The notes under the pieces: generated by a model
What the model saw: only the letters and a program-made list of their open reading frames with translations
Databases searched by the model: none
What the model was told of the DNA's origin: nothing
In this document: one piece after another, positions 52,454 through 63,565 of the stretch
How the letters are laid out: the number at the start of each line of letters is the position of its first letter
How positions within the stretch are numbered: position 1 is the stretch's first letter
Assembly (NCBI RefSeq): GCF_017873175.1
Contig: NZ_JAGGJW010000007.1
Location: 1-64,000 of the forward strand
DNA: 64,000 bases
Direction: 5' to 3'
DNA from: Neorhizobium petrolearium
GTDB lineage: Bacteria; Pseudomonadota; Alphaproteobacteria; Rhizobiales; Rhizobiaceae
Made by a program: the position numbers and the translations under genes

Positions 52454-52831
52454 GCTCTTCTATGCCTCCTGCCGACCGACCGCGGACTTGCCGCCGGTAA
52501 GAAGGGAACGAAGTGCCGCGATACGCTGCGGCTTACGCCGTTCCGAAGAGCCTGGAAAAGCTCTGCACTCCGATGCGCGGGGCCTCTCGGCAGTCCGGGA
52601 CGCATCGGTGGTCCGGAATAGAGGTTCACGCTAAGTCGAGAGCGTTCCATCCGGCAAATTACAAAAAGGTAATTTTGCGGATGTTCGGTCTGCCCAAAAT
52701 TCGCCTGATGTCGGAGAAGAGAGGTGAAAGACTCCATTCGCAAATCTGCCTGTGAATAGCGGGCAGTATTTTGCTTGGCAGTGGTGTTGCGGTGCCACTC
52801 TGCTTATATGGAGGCTGGCCCAGAGGTGAAT
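52454..52831. other. Hairpin-rich spacer upstream of dnaG (no gene seen)
   Basis: 378 bp. Three consecutive hairpins: GCCGC/GCGGC (52515-52519 with 52528-52532), AGAGC/GCTCT (52547-52551 with 52560-52564) and a perfect 8-bp CCGATGCG/CGCATCGG (52570-52577 with 52601-52608). An AT-rich imperfect inverted repeat GCAAATTAC/GTAATTTTGC follows at 52654-52678. No frame has coding character. It may contain the dnaG promoter, a regulatory RNA leader or an independent small RNA. Confidence 0.45.
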
Positions 52832-54826
52832 ATGCGCTTTTCCAACAGTTTCCTCGATGAAATCCGCGACCGTGTGCCGATATCGGCCGTGATCGGCCGC
52901 CGGGTGACGTGGGATCGCAGGAAGACCAATGTCTCGCGCGGCGACTACTGGGCCTGCTGTCCCTTCCACGGCGAGAAGAGCCCGAGCTTTCATTGCGAGG
53001 ACCGCAAGGGCCGCTATCACTGCTTCGGCTGCGGTGTTTCAGGTGATCATTTCCGTTTCCTGACCGATATCGAAGGCCTGAGCTTTCCCGAGGCGGTGCA
53101 GCAGATTGCCGACCTCGCAGGCATTGCCCTGCCGCAGCCGGACCCTCAGGCCGAGAAGCGCGAGAAGGAGCGCATGTCGCTGCTTGATGTCATGGAGATG
53201 GCGGCGCGCTTCTTTCAAGACCAGCTCCAGAGTGCCAGCGGTGCCAAGGCGCGCGCCTATTTGCGCGACCGCGGGTTGACGGGCCGCACCATCGAGACCT
53301 TCAGGCTCGGCTACGCTTCGGAAAGCCGCAATGCACTCAAGGAGTTCCTGGCCGGCAAAGGTGTGCCGAAGGAACAGATCGAGGCTTGCGGGCTGGTGCG
53401 GCATGGCGACGACATTCCGGTTTCCTACGACTATTTCCGAGACCGCATCATGTTTCCGATCCTGTCTTCGCGGGAAAAGGTGATCGCTTTCGGCGGTCGT
53501 GCCATGTCACCGGATGCGCGGGCAAAATACATGAACTCACCGGAAACCGAGCTCTTTCACAAGGGGCAGGTGCTCTACAATTTCACCCGCGCCCGGCGGG
53601 CAGCTCAAACGGGTGCCGGCAAAAGCGAGGCCGGCACGATCATCGCCGTCGAGGGCTATATGGACGTCATCGCGCTCGCCCAAGCGGGCGTCGACAATGC
53701 CGTGGCGCCGCTCGGCACGGCTCTCACAGAAAACCAGCTCGACCTTCTTTGGAAGATGTCGCCGCAACCGATCCTCTGCTTCGACGGTGACGGCGCCGGG
53801 TTGCGCGCCGCAAGCCGGGCTGCCGATCTGGCATTGCCTTTGCTGAAGCCAGGGCGTTCGGTGCGCTTCGCACTCCTGCCGGATGGCAAGGATCCGGATG
53901 ATCTCGTCAAGCATGAGGGCCGCGCGCCTTTCGACAAGGTGCTGTCGGAAGCCAAGCCGCTGGTGGATGTGATCTGGCAGCGCGAGGCGGCTTCCGCGAA
54001 TTTCGACACACCGGAAAAGCGTGCCGAGCTTGAGGCGCGGCTGAAGCAGATCATCTCGGTCATCGCCGATGAGAATGTGCGCCGCTATTATCAGCAGGAT
54101 ATCCGCGATCGTCTCAACAGCTTCTTCGCGCCGGTTCCGCGCGGCGGCAACGACCGACGGCAGGGTTTTCAGCGCGGCGGCCGGCCGGGGCAGGGAGGAA
54201 CAGCGCAAGGGCCGCGTGCGGCGGGGCGGGGTCTCGGCGTCTCCGACCGGCTTGCCCGTTCCGGCCTGGTTCGTGGCTATCACGATCTGCCGGCGCTTCG
54301 GGAAAGCGTGCTGGCGCTCACCATCGTCAACCATCCGCAGCTTCTCCTTGAAGAATATGACGAGATCGCCGCTATCGATTTCGAGAACCGTGATCTGCAG
54401 CGCTTCTGGTCTGCCATGCTGCCGGCAGCGGCGACCGCCGGCGCCAATCTCGCGCGCGAATACCTGGTACAGCGGCTTTCCGCCGAGGGTTTCGACGGTC
54501 TGCTGAAGTCTCTCGACCAGCAGATTCGCAATGCGCGGCTCTGGACCGCAACCGAGCAGGCGGTAATGGAGGACGCTCGCGAAGGCTATCGACAGGCGCT
54601 GTCTCTCCACAAGCGCACCAAGGCACTGCGGCTCCAGAAGATCGAACTCGAGCGCGAAATTGCCGAGGCGACGGAAGCGGGCGATGCCGGCGAGATCGAG
54701 CCGCTGCTCAGGGCGCTTTCGGAAGTGCAGCTCGAAATCCTGCGTATGGAAAACCAGGAAGCGATCATCGATGGTTTCGGCGTGCTATCAGGCCGCGTGA
54801 AGGGGGCCGCCGTCAGCCACGGCTAG
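52832..54826 (+). CDS. dnaG: DNA primase
   Basis: 664 aa. Synthesises RNA primers for replication. N-terminal zinc-binding domain CPFHGEKSPSFHCEDRKGRYHCFGCG (CHC2 type, about 40-66), catalytic core with Toprim motifs AVEGYMDVIALAQAG (about 272) and CFDGDGAGLRAA (about 315), and a C-terminal DnaB-interacting domain (about 460-664) preceded by a Gly/Arg-rich linker (GGNDRRQGFQRGGRPGQGG). ATG 52832 follows AGAGGTGA; the frame extends upstream to 52775 without conservation. Confidence 0.97.
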   Translation: MRFSNSFLDEIRDRVPISAVIGRRVTWDRRKTNVSRGDYWACCPFHGEKSPSFHCEDRKGRYHCFGCGVSGDHFRFLTDIEGLSFPEAVQQIADLAGIALPQPDPQAEKREKERMSLLDVMEMAARFFQDQLQSASGAKARAYLRDRGLTGRTIETFRLGYASESRNALKEFLAGKGVPKEQIEACGLVRHGDDIPVSYDYFRDRIMFPILSSREKVIAFGGRAMSPDARAKYMNSPETELFHKGQVLYNFTRARRAAQTGAGKSEAGTIIAVEGYMDVIALAQAGVDNAVAPLGTALTENQLDLLWKMSPQPILCFDGDGAGLRAASRAADLALPLLKPGRSVRFALLPDGKDPDDLVKHEGRAPFDKVLSEAKPLVDVIWQREAASANFDTPEKRAELEARLKQIISVIADENVRRYYQQDIRDRLNSFFAPVPRGGNDRRQGFQRGGRPGQGGTAQGPRAAGRGLGVSDRLARSGLVRGYHDLPALRESVLALTIVNHPQLLLEEYDEIAAIDFENRDLQRFWSAMLPAAATAGANLAREYLVQRLSAEGFDGLLKSLDQQIRNARLWTATEQAVMEDAREGYRQALSLHKRTKALRLQKIELEREIAEATEAGDAGEIEPLLRALSEVQLEILRMENQEAIIDGFGVLSGRVKGAAVSHG

Positions 54827-54906
54827 CCCGCGACACCGTGAGGCTACGCTCTTGCCGAATAATCTGGGCGCTCTAATCTACGCCGGCGCGAATGAGGAGG
54901 AGATGG

Positions 54907-55260
54907 ATGGCGATGCATATTTCGGGGAGCTGCCATTGCGGCGAACTTGCTTTCGAGGCGGAGGGCGAGTTCGACAAGGCATTGGAATGCAACTGTTCCA
55001 TCTGTCGCCGCAAAGGCTCGCTGCTGGCTTTCGTGCCGCGAAGCCAGTTCGAATTGACGACACCTCGCGAAAACCTTTCGACCTACCAGTTCAACAAGCA
55101 TGTGATTGCCCATTATTTCTGTGCCAATTGCGGCATTGCACCTTTCAGCGAGGCGACTATGCCGGATGGAACAGAAATGACGGCAATCAATTTAAGATGC
55201 GTCCCGGAGATCGACCTCAGGGCACTCACGATAACTCAGTATGACGGCGCTTCCCATTAA
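54907..55260 (+). CDS. GFA/CENP-V-family zinc-binding protein
   Basis: 117 aa. Cys-rich Zn fold: SCHCGELAFEAEG, CNCSICRRKGSLLAFV, FCANCGIAPFSEA. The cysteine pattern matches the 'glutathione-dependent formaldehyde-activating enzyme' family, although most members have no shown Gfa activity and may bind zinc or glutathione conjugates. ATG 54907 follows GAGGAG (a triple overlap with another frame's ATG nearby). It lies between dnaG and rpoD. Confidence 0.9.
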   Translation: MAMHISGSCHCGELAFEAEGEFDKALECNCSICRRKGSLLAFVPRSQFELTTPRENLSTYQFNKHVIAHYFCANCGIAPFSEATMPDGTEMTAINLRCVPEIDLRALTITQYDGASH

Positions 55261-55675
55261 GTGATGCGGCGGGACTGAGGCTGCGTCCTTTGTGCAAGTG
55301 CAAACCCTTGTCTTTGAGGGCGTGCCGCCTACATATCGGGTAAATCTGGTGAGCGTCCCCCTATTAGGCCTGTCTTGGGCGGGTTTTTCCACTTTTCCTG
55401 GGCATGGGCTCTGGAAAGGCTTGACGGAACGTTAATTTGTGGGAATCACCATTTCAAGGCAGAACAGGCGGAGTGGGTCAATAGCACCGAACATGACCGG
55501 TGATCTTCTGACAGGACGGTCCTGCGTCAAAAGCGACCGCCGAATGGTAATCGGGAATTAAAGGTCATTCCGTTACGTGTTGAACAGTGATTCGCGGTGA
55601 AGGCGGTCAATTCCGTCTTGAGCCGATGGCCACGAAGCGCGGCAAAAGTGGCGTTCAGGGAAAGCGACGAAATAC
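55261..55675. other. Intergenic region upstream of rpoD (415 bp)
   Basis: No gene seen. A TTGACG at about 55419-55424 is -35-like but no good -10 box lies at the right distance; rpoD genes often carry several alternative promoters, so regulatory content is likely though not resolved here. Base composition is lower in GC than in neighbouring coding DNA. Confidence 0.5.
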
Positions 55676-57736
55676 ATGGCAACAAAAGTCAAAGAAACCG
55701 AAGAAGCAGATAACGAACGCGAAGGTACGCAAGATGGTCCGCTTCTCGACCTTTCTGACGACGCGGTCAAAAAGATGATCAAAGCCGCCAAGAAGCGCGG
55801 CTATGTCACCATGGACGAGTTGAATTCGGTCCTGCCTTCGGAGGAAGTCACCTCCGAGCAGATCGAGGATACGATGTCGATGCTCTCCGACATGGGCATC
55901 AACGTCGTCGAGGACGAGGAGGCGGAAGACGCCGCCGCCGGTGACGACGACGAAGGCGACAGCGACGGCGAGGAGAGCGAAGGCGGCGAACTCGCCACCA
56001 CCTCCAGTACCGCGCTTGCGACCGCCAAGAAGAAGGAACCGACCGACCGCACCGACGATCCGGTGCGCATGTACCTGCGCGAGATGGGTTCCGTCGAGCT
56101 TCTGTCGCGCGAAGGCGAAATTGCGATCGCCAAGCGCATCGAAGCCGGCCGCGAGACGATGATCGCCGGTCTCTGCGAGAGCCCGCTGACCTTCCAGGCG
56201 TTGATCATCTGGCGCGACGAGCTCAATGAGGGCACGACGCTGCTGCGCGAAATCATCGACCTCGAAACGACCTATTCCGGTCCCGAGGCGAAGGCTGCGC
56301 CGCAGTTCCAGAGCCCGGAGAAGATCGAGGCCGACCGGAAGGCTGCGGAAGAGAAGGAAAAGAGCCGCAAGGCTCGCTTCTCCGCCGCCAATGACGACGA
56401 CATCACCGCCGTCGGCGGAGAAGGCATGGCCCTCGAGGAAGAGGAAGAGGACGACGACGAGTCCAACCTGTCGCTTGCGGCGATGGAAGCGGAACTGCGT
56501 CCGCAGGTCATGGAAACCCTCGACCTGATCGCCGACACATACAAGAAGCTGCGCAAGCTGCAGGACCAGCAGGTCGAGCAGCGGCTTGCCGCTACCGGTA
56601 CGCTGTCGTCCGCCCAGGAGCGCCGCTACAAGGAGCTCAAGGACGAGCTGATCACGGCGGTCAAGTCGCTGTCGCTCAACCAGAACCGCATCGACGCCCT
56701 CGTCGAGCAGCTCTACGACATCAACAAGCGCCTTGTGCAGAACGAAGGCCGCCTGTTGCGTCTTGCCGAGTCCTACGGTGTCAAGCGCGACTCGTTCCTG
56801 GAACAGTACCAGGGTGCCGAACTCGATCCCAACTGGATGAAGTCGATCGCCAATCTGGCGGCGCGCGGCTGGAAGGAATTCGCGCGCGCGGAGAACACGA
56901 CGATCCGCGACATCCGCCAGGAGATCCAGAATCTGGCGACCGAAACCGGCATTTCGATCTCGGAATTCCGCCGCATCGTGCACATGGTGCAGAAGGGCGA
57001 GCGCGAAGCGCGCATCGCCAAGAAGGAGATGGTCGAAGCGAACCTTCGCCTCGTCATCTCCATCGCCAAGAAGTATACGAACCGCGGTTTGCAGTTCCTT
57101 GACCTCATCCAGGAAGGCAATATCGGCCTGATGAAGGCGGTCGACAAGTTCGAGTATCGCCGTGGCTACAAGTTCTCGACCTACGCCACCTGGTGGATCC
57201 GGCAGGCGATCACCCGTTCGATCGCCGACCAGGCCCGCACGATCCGCATTCCGGTGCACATGATCGAGACGATCAACAAGATCGTCCGCACCTCGCGCCA
57301 GATGCTGCATGAGATCGGCCGCGAGCCGACGCCGGAGGAACTGGCCGAAAAGCTCGCCATGCCGCTCGAAAAGGTCCGCAAGGTCCTGAAGATCGCCAAG
57401 GAACCGATCTCGCTCGAAACCCCGGTGGGTGACGAGGAGGATAGCCACCTCGGCGACTTCATCGAGGACAAGAACGCGCTTCTGCCGATTGATGCGGCGA
57501 TCCAGGCGAACCTGCGCGAGACGACGACCCGCGTCCTCGCCTCGCTCACCCCGCGTGAAGAGCGCGTGCTGCGCATGCGTTTCGGCATCGGCATGAATAC
57601 GGACCACACGCTCGAAGAGGTCGGTCAGCAGTTCTCGGTCACCCGCGAACGTATCCGTCAGATCGAGGCGAAGGCGCTCAGGAAGCTCAAGCATCCGAGC
57701 CGCTCCAGAAAGCTCCGCAGCTTCCTCGATAGCTGA
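55676..57736 (+). CDS. rpoD: Primary sigma factor RpoD (sigma-70)
   Basis: 686 aa. Alphaproteobacterial SigA with the full region set: 1.1 (about 25-80, ends in a very acidic stretch [22 protein letters not shown]), 1.2 ([12 protein letters not shown]), a large non-conserved region with another acidic run (about 245-260), 2.1-2.4 ([61 protein letters not shown]), 3 and 4.2 ([22 protein letters not shown]). Directs transcription of most housekeeping genes. It ends with a strong terminator. Confidence 0.98.
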   Translation: MATKVKETEEADNEREGTQDGPLLDLSDDAVKKMIKAAKKRGYVTMDELNSVLPSEEVTSEQIEDTMSMLSDMGINVVEDEEAEDAAAGDDDEGDSDGEESEGGELATTSSTALATAKKKEPTDRTDDPVRMYLREMGSVELLSREGEIAIAKRIEAGRETMIAGLCESPLTFQALIIWRDELNEGTTLLREIIDLETTYSGPEAKAAPQFQSPEKIEADRKAAEEKEKSRKARFSAANDDDITAVGGEGMALEEEEEDDDESNLSLAAMEAELRPQVMETLDLIADTYKKLRKLQDQQVEQRLAATGTLSSAQERRYKELKDELITAVKSLSLNQNRIDALVEQLYDINKRLVQNEGRLLRLAESYGVKRDSFLEQYQGAELDPNWMKSIANLAARGWKEFARAENTTIRDIRQEIQNLATETGISISEFRRIVHMVQKGEREARIAKKEMVEANLRLVISIAKKYTNRGLQFLDLIQEGNIGLMKAVDKFEYRRGYKFSTYATWWIRQAITRSIADQARTIRIPVHMIETINKIVRTSRQMLHEIGREPTPEELAEKLAMPLEKVRKVLKIAKEPISLETPVGDEEDSHLGDFIEDKNALLPIDAAIQANLRETTTRVLASLTPREERVLRMRFGIGMNTDHTLEEVGQQFSVTRERIRQIEAKALRKLKHPSRSRKLRSFLDS

Positions 57737-57762
57737 GCGGGCTTTACGAGATGAAGATTGGA

Positions 57763-57794
57763 AACCCGGTTTGCGAAGGCAGGCCGGGTTTTTT
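57763..57794 (+). terminator. Intrinsic terminator of rpoD
   Basis: 7-bp stem AACCCGG/CCGGGTT (57763-57769 with 57784-57790) followed by TTTT, 26 nt after the rpoD stop codon. The loop contains additional short complementarity (TTTGC/GGCAG-type). Confidence 0.85.
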
Positions 57795-57878
57795 GTTGCC
57801 GGTTTGCGCGCTTCTCCTTGGAGGAGTACCATCCTCACAGATGCGGAACTGGGGCGGCGCCCCGCAAGGAGGTGCCGC

Positions 57879-57896
57879 ATGGGAGAATTTCAATGA
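57879..57896 (+). promoter_or_regulatory. Possible micro-ORF coupled to the GYD gene
   Basis: ATG at 57879 encodes five residues (MGEFQ) and its TGA overlaps the GYD start codon as ATGA. It has a strong AAGGAGG seven bases upstream, better than that of the GYD gene. The site is within a hairpin formed by ATGCGG (57841) and CCGCAT (57875) around GGGGC/GCCCC. Translation of the short frame could open the structure and couple to the downstream gene; this is an inference. Confidence 0.4.
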
Positions 57897-58183
57897 CCTA
57901 CATCGTGATGCTGAATTGGACCGAGCAGGGCATCAAGAACGTGCGCGAGTCACCCAAACGGCTGGATGCCGCCAAGAAAGCGCTGGAAGCAATGGGAGGT
58001 TCTTTCAAGGATTTCTATCTGACCATGGGCGAATACGACATGGTTGCAGTGTGCGAGGCGCCCGACGATGCGGTCCTGGCCCATTTCATTCTGGCCCTCG
58101 GGATGGGTGGAAATGTCAGGACGCGCACCATGAAGGCGTTTCCCGAGAATGCGTATCGCGAGCTGATCGCCGGCCTCAGCTAA
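57893..58183 (+). CDS. GYD domain protein
   Basis: 96 aa ferredoxin-like GYD fold: MTYIVMLNWTEQGIKNVRESPKRLDAAKKALEAMGGSFKDFYLTMGEYDMVAVCEAPDDAVLAHFILALGMGGNVRTRTMKAFP. The name refers to the Gly-Tyr-Asp motif in the middle (here GEYDMVAV). Function unknown; possibly small-molecule binding. ATG 57893 overlaps the micro-ORF stop codon. Confidence 0.88.
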   Translation: MTYIVMLNWTEQGIKNVRESPKRLDAAKKALEAMGGSFKDFYLTMGEYDMVAVCEAPDDAVLAHFILALGMGGNVRTRTMKAFPENAYRELIAGLS

Positions 58184-58379
58184 GGCGTGGTGAAGGTTCG
58201 ATGTCCGGGAGGTTGGCTGGATCCAATACGGAGGCCTCATTGAAAAGACCTCCGTATGCCATGCGGGCTGCGACTGATCTCTCGAGTGACTGTCCATAGG
58301 CTGCGGGCAACATGGAATTTGTTCTGTTTTGATGGATCGGGACTCGATCCGGTCGACTTTCCATCTTACATCGGGTTCC

Positions 58380-59534
58380 ATGACGGACGAACTCAGGAAG
58401 CGGCGCGGCGATATGGGATGGGGCATTCCGGCCTCCATCCTGCTGCATGCCGTTTTCGCGGCCGTGCTTTTCTTTCACCTGCCGCTCGATTTTTCGGAGC
58501 CGCAGGAAGAGGAGAGTGTGAACGTGGAGATCGTTCCTCCACCGGAAGAGCCCGAGCCGAAGGCGGAAGAGCAGCCCGTTCCGGAAGAACCGAAGCCGGA
58601 AGAGGCGAAGAAGGAAGAAGCTCCCCCGCCGCCCGAACCGCCGAAGCAGGAAGAGGCCAAGCAGGAGGAGCCGCCGCCTCCACCTGAGCCGCCGAAGCCG
58701 GAAGAGACCAAACAAGAAGAGCCGCCGCCGCCTTCCGAGCCGCCGCAGCAACAAGAGGCGAAGCCGGACGAGCAGCCTCCTGCGAACGAGCAGGCTGGGG
58801 GACAGCCTATCCCGGTACTGCGTCCGGTCTTCGAGTTTGGCGAAAAGGATAGCGGGCCGAAGAAATCCGAAACCGGAAATGCCTCCGAGGAGGCGGAGAT
58901 ACCCCCGGCCGAAACCCCACTGGATGCCGAAACCGCCGAGCCGGCGAAACCTTCGGAGGAGGAGCCGGTCGTCGCCGAAAAGCCTCCGGCAAATCCCGTG
59001 CCTGATGATGTCACTGTGCCTGAGGTCGATATTGCGGCTGCCGATCGGCGACAAAACGGTCCGGCTTCGGAGACTTCCCCGGACGCGACCAAAGCGGATA
59101 TCGTCGCTCCCCCTCCCGCAGCGCAGCCCGAAGGCGAGCCGACTAAAACGCCACCGGCGGAAAAGCCCACCGAACTGACGGAGGCGAAAACACTGTTCTC
59201 GCAAAGAGAGACCAACGATCCCGTGGCCACGACGGCGATGGGCAATGTGCCGCGCGGCGTGCGGGCCGGCCAGCTTTGCGCTACGGAAATGCAGGAGCAG
59301 TTACGCCATGCCTCTCCGCAATATCGGCCCGAAATCGTACAGGTCTACCGTTTGCCGCGAGGAAACGTCCTGGAGGTCAGGAGCGGTGCTTTCCGGGCAA
59401 GCGCGCGTTGGTACAATCTCAGTTTCCGTTGCGAAATCGATGAAGATGCGACCAAGGTTGTCTCCTTCGCATTCGATGTCGGCGCACCGGTGCCGCAAAG
59501 CGAGTGGCGCAAGCGGGGCTTTCCGGAATTCTGA
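58380..59534 (+). CDS. DUF930 domain protein with TonB-like proline-rich linker
   Basis: 384 aa. One N-terminal membrane helix (about 16-33, SILLHAVFAAVLFFHLPL), a long periplasmic Pro/Glu/Lys-rich spacer (about 40-140) made of repeats such as EEAKQEEPPPPPEPPKP, a variable linker, and a C-terminal DUF930 domain (about 285-384) with RAGQLCATEMQEQLRHASPQYRPEIVQVYRLPRGNVLEVRSGAFRASARWYNLSFRCEID. TonB-like architecture without the TonB C-terminal domain. DUF930 proteins are rhizobial and may contact the cell wall. Start ATG 58380 is uncertain; ATG 58332 is in frame. Confidence 0.8.
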   Translation: MTDELRKRRGDMGWGIPASILLHAVFAAVLFFHLPLDFSEPQEEESVNVEIVPPPEEPEPKAEEQPVPEEPKPEEAKKEEAPPPPEPPKQEEAKQEEPPPPPEPPKPEETKQEEPPPPSEPPQQQEAKPDEQPPANEQAGGQPIPVLRPVFEFGEKDSGPKKSETGNASEEAEIPPAETPLDAETAEPAKPSEEEPVVAEKPPANPVPDDVTVPEVDIAAADRRQNGPASETSPDATKADIVAPPPAAQPEGEPTKTPPAEKPTELTEAKTLFSQRETNDPVATTAMGNVPRGVRAGQLCATEMQEQLRHASPQYRPEIVQVYRLPRGNVLEVRSGAFRASARWYNLSFRCEIDEDATKVVSFAFDVGAPVPQSEWRKRGFPEF

Positions 59535-59584
59535 TCGGCGCGTCGCCGGTGTCATAGTGCCGGCATTCATGTAAAAGCGATTCC

Positions 59585-61462
59585 ATGCAGCAAACCGAAA
59601 ATACGACCGATCTCCTGTTCGATCGCGACGGTGCGGGGAACCCGCTTGCCGTCCTGAAGCATGTCTATGGTTATTCCGCTTTCCGCGGCAAACAGGCCGC
59701 CGTCGTCGATCGGGTCGTGTCGGGCGGCGATGCAGTCGTGCTTTTTCCGACCGGGGCGGGTAAGTCGCTGTGTTTTCAAATCCCCGCGCTCTGCCGGGAC
59801 GGCGTCGGCATCGTAATTTCGCCGCTGATCGCACTGATGCGGGACCAGGTGGAGGCGCTGAAGCAGCTCGGCATACGTGCCGCAGCACTCAATTCGTCGT
59901 TGACGCGCGAAGAGTTTATCGATGTCCGCCGTGCGATCGCCGCCGGCGATCTGAAGCTTCTCTATGTGACGCCCGAGCGTGTCGTCACGCCCGGCTTCCG
60001 GGAAATGATCGGCAACGTGCGGATCGCGCTGTTCGCAATCGACGAGGCGCATTGCGTCTCCCAGTGGGGACATGATTTCCGGCCGGAATATCGCGAACTC
60101 GGCCGGCTCGCCGAACAATATCCGGGCGTTCCGCGCATCGCGCTGACGGCGACCGCCGATCCGCATACCCGCGACGATATCGTCGACAAGCTTGCACTCC
60201 GTTCGGCGGAAGTCTTCACGACCTCGTTCGACCGCCCGAACATTTCCTATGAGATCGTCGAACGAGACCAGCCGCGCCAGCAGCTCTTGCGCTTCCTGTC
60301 GCGCCACAAGGGTTCGAGCGGCATCGTTTATTGCCTCTCGCGCGCCAAGGTCGAGGATACGGCCGAATGGCTGAACGGGCAGGGCATTCGTGCACTTTCC
60401 TATCATGCTGGGATGGAGCGGCAGGTCCGCGACGCCCACCAGGATGCATTTCTGAAGGAGGAGGACCTCTGCCTTGTCGCCACCGTCGCCTTCGGCATGG
60501 GAATCGACAAACCGAACGTGCGATATGTGGCGCATCTCGATCTGCCGGGTTCGGTCGAGGCCTATTATCAGGAAACCGGGCGCGCCGGCCGCGACGGCTT
60601 GCCGTCCGAGGTCTGGATGGCCTATGGCATGGCGGACGTCATCCAGCGCCGGCGGATGATCGACGAGGGCACGTCGGGTGACGACATCAAGCGCGTCGAG
60701 CGTGCCAAGCTCAATGCGCTTCTTGCGATATGCGAGACGCCGGGCTGCCGCCGGCAGGCGATCCTGGCGCATTTCGGCGAGATGCATCAAGGCGGATGTG
60801 GCAATTGCGATACATGCCTCAAGCCGGTCGAAACCTGGGACGGCACGGAGGCCGCGATCAAGGCGCTGGCTGCGGTCTATCGAACCGGGGAGCGCTTCGG
60901 AACCGGCCACCTCATCGATGTGCTGCTTGGAACAGTCAACGAAAAGACCATCCGTTTCGGCCATGTGGACATGCCGGTTTTCGGTGTCGGCAAGGATATC
61001 CCTTCGAAGACCTGGCAATCGGTCTACCGCCAGCTTCTTGCCGCGGGCTTCGTCAGCGTCGATCACAACGCCTTCGGCGCTCTGAGGTTGGAGCCGGAGG
61101 CCCGGGCCGTATTCAAGCGAGAGCGCGAAGTGCGCTTCCGCAAGGACCGTCCGACAACGGGCAAGGCAGCGAGAAGCGCTTCGCCCGGTTCGGCGAATGC
61201 CAAGTTGCAGCTGCAAGGCCACGATTTGGAACTCTTCGAGGCTCTCCGTGCCGCCCGCACCGCGATCGCCAGGGAACTGTCCGTGCCGCCCTATGTCGTC
61301 TTTCCGGACACGACGCTGGTCGCGTTCGCAACCGAACGCCCCAAGAGCCGCGATGCATTGCTCAGCATTTCCGGCGTCGGTCAGTCCAAGCTGGAACGCT
61401 ACGGCGATGCTTTTCTTGAGGTCATCAGGGCGCATCAGCCGTCCGGGCGAACACCCGGTTGA
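59585..61462 (+). CDS. recQ: ATP-dependent DNA helicase RecQ
   Basis: 625 aa 3'-5' helicase for recombination and fork repair. Helicase core with Walker [16 protein letters not shown] (about 55-69), DEAH box [18 protein letters not shown] (about 152), [17 protein letters not shown] and [17 protein letters not shown] (motif VI). RecQ zinc-binding cysteines: [17 protein letters not shown] and [12 protein letters not shown] winged helix and a C-terminal HRDC domain (about 540-610; [29 protein letters not shown]). All parts complete. Confidence 0.97.
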   Translation: MQQTENTTDLLFDRDGAGNPLAVLKHVYGYSAFRGKQAAVVDRVVSGGDAVVLFPTGAGKSLCFQIPALCRDGVGIVISPLIALMRDQVEALKQLGIRAAALNSSLTREEFIDVRRAIAAGDLKLLYVTPERVVTPGFREMIGNVRIALFAIDEAHCVSQWGHDFRPEYRELGRLAEQYPGVPRIALTATADPHTRDDIVDKLALRSAEVFTTSFDRPNISYEIVERDQPRQQLLRFLSRHKGSSGIVYCLSRAKVEDTAEWLNGQGIRALSYHAGMERQVRDAHQDAFLKEEDLCLVATVAFGMGIDKPNVRYVAHLDLPGSVEAYYQETGRAGRDGLPSEVWMAYGMADVIQRRRMIDEGTSGDDIKRVERAKLNALLAICETPGCRRQAILAHFGEMHQGGCGNCDTCLKPVETWDGTEAAIKALAAVYRTGERFGTGHLIDVLLGTVNEKTIRFGHVDMPVFGVGKDIPSKTWQSVYRQLLAAGFVSVDHNAFGALRLEPEARAVFKREREVRFRKDRPTTGKAARSASPGSANAKLQLQGHDLELFEALRAARTAIARELSVPPYVVFPDTTLVAFATERPKSRDALLSISGVGQSKLERYGDAFLEVIRAHQPSGRTPG

Positions 61463-61513
61463 TCACACGGCGAAGCGGGTTATGTTGCCGCCACCAAAAC
61501 AAGGAATGCCATC

Positions 61514-62554
<1,041 letters not shown>

Positions 62555-62665
62555 GCAGGCGATTGTCTGCCCCCGGCGACGGCACTGTTCCGCCATGGCC
62601 GCTTGGTGACGGCCCTCTGCGCCCTATATCCCGGTCTTGTGAGACCAAGCCGAAAGGGCGAAGCC

Positions 62666-63064
62666 ATGAACACAAGAGCGCAGAAGATACCGGGGCCTGA
62701 TCATCCAATCACCGTCAAGCCCAACCCGGCCCGAGTGAGAGTGACGCTCGGCGGCAAGGTGATCGCCGACAGCGTCAACTCGCTGACATTGCAGGAAGCA
62801 TCCTATCCGGCGGTGCACTACATTCCCCGCACGGATGTCGACATGTCGCTTCTTCAGCGGACGGACCACGAGAGCTATTGCCCCTACAAGGGCGAGGCTT
62901 CCTATTTCAGCATCCGAATTGGCGGCGAGCGATCGAAAAATGCTGTCTGGTCTTACGAGAACCCCTATGAGGCGGTGGCAGGCATCAAGGAGCATGTCGC
63001 TTTCTACCCGGATCGCGTGGATTCGATCGAGGAACTTTCGTCTCCTGAACCCGGAAAGTTCTGA
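62666..63064 (+). CDS. DUF427 domain protein
   Basis: 132 aa. DUF427 core: VRVTLGGKVIADSVNSLTLQEASYPAVHYIPRTDVDMSLLQRTDHESYCPYKGEASYFSIRIGG, with the characteristic ESYCPYKGEASY. A small, hydrophilic beta-rich protein of unknown role, frequent in bacteria and fungi. ATG 62666 is used; the frame reaches upstream to 62603 but that part is not conserved. Confidence 0.9.
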   Translation: MNTRAQKIPGPDHPITVKPNPARVRVTLGGKVIADSVNSLTLQEASYPAVHYIPRTDVDMSLLQRTDHESYCPYKGEASYFSIRIGGERSKNAVWSYENPYEAVAGIKEHVAFYPDRVDSIEELSSPEPGKF

Positions 63065-63158
63065 AGCGGAGAGGGCAACGGAGAAAAATCTCGGTATCAT
63101 GTCGGATTTGCCGTTGTTTGAACGTCCTTGGATTGCTCAGCTCCAAAGGAGGACGACC

Positions 63159-63512
63159 ATGCCCTATGTCGATGGATTCATTGTTGCCGTGCCCAAGGCC
63201 AATCTCGAACGTTACAAGAAGATAGCGCGCGTTGCCGGCGACGTCTGGAAGGAACATGGCGCGCTGACCTATGTGGAATGCGTGGGCGATGACGTGCCTT
63301 ATGGCGAACTCACGTCATTTCCGCGCGCGGTGCAGGCGAAGGAGGACGAGATCGTCATCTTTTCCTGGATCACCTACGAAAGCCGCGCCCGTCGTGACGA
63401 GATCAACAAGAAGGTGATGGCCGATCCACGGCTTTCCGGCGATGAGTGGAAAGACGTTTTCGACGGTAAGCGGATGATCTACGGCGGCTTTGAGGGCTTT
63501 CTATCGCTCTAG
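63159..63512 (+). CDS. DUF1428 family protein
   Basis: 117 aa ferredoxin-like fold of the DUF1428 (YbaA) type: MPYVDGFIVAVPKANLERYKKIARVAGDVWKEHGALTYVECVGDDVPYGELTSFPRAVQAKEDEIVIFSWITYESRARRDEINKKVMADPRL, complete length. Function unknown. ATG 63159 follows AAAGGAGGA. It lies in a run of small conserved genes after recQ. Confidence 0.9.
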   Translation: MPYVDGFIVAVPKANLERYKKIARVAGDVWKEHGALTYVECVGDDVPYGELTSFPRAVQAKEDEIVIFSWITYESRARRDEINKKVMADPRLSGDEWKDVFDGKRMIYGGFEGFLSL

Positions 63513-63565
63513 CCCGCCTGGTGCTAAAGGTGCCGGCATCCGTCGGTACCGGATAAGGAAGCTCC

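Noticed and set aside
55655..57880. Open frame of 741 codons antisense to rpoD
   Set aside because: It mirrors rpoD throughout; low-complexity Leu/Asp/Arg composition, no family resemblance.
59567..61435. Open frame of 622 codons antisense to recQ
   Set aside because: Complete overlap with a gene carrying all RecQ motifs; no domain found in the antisense translation.
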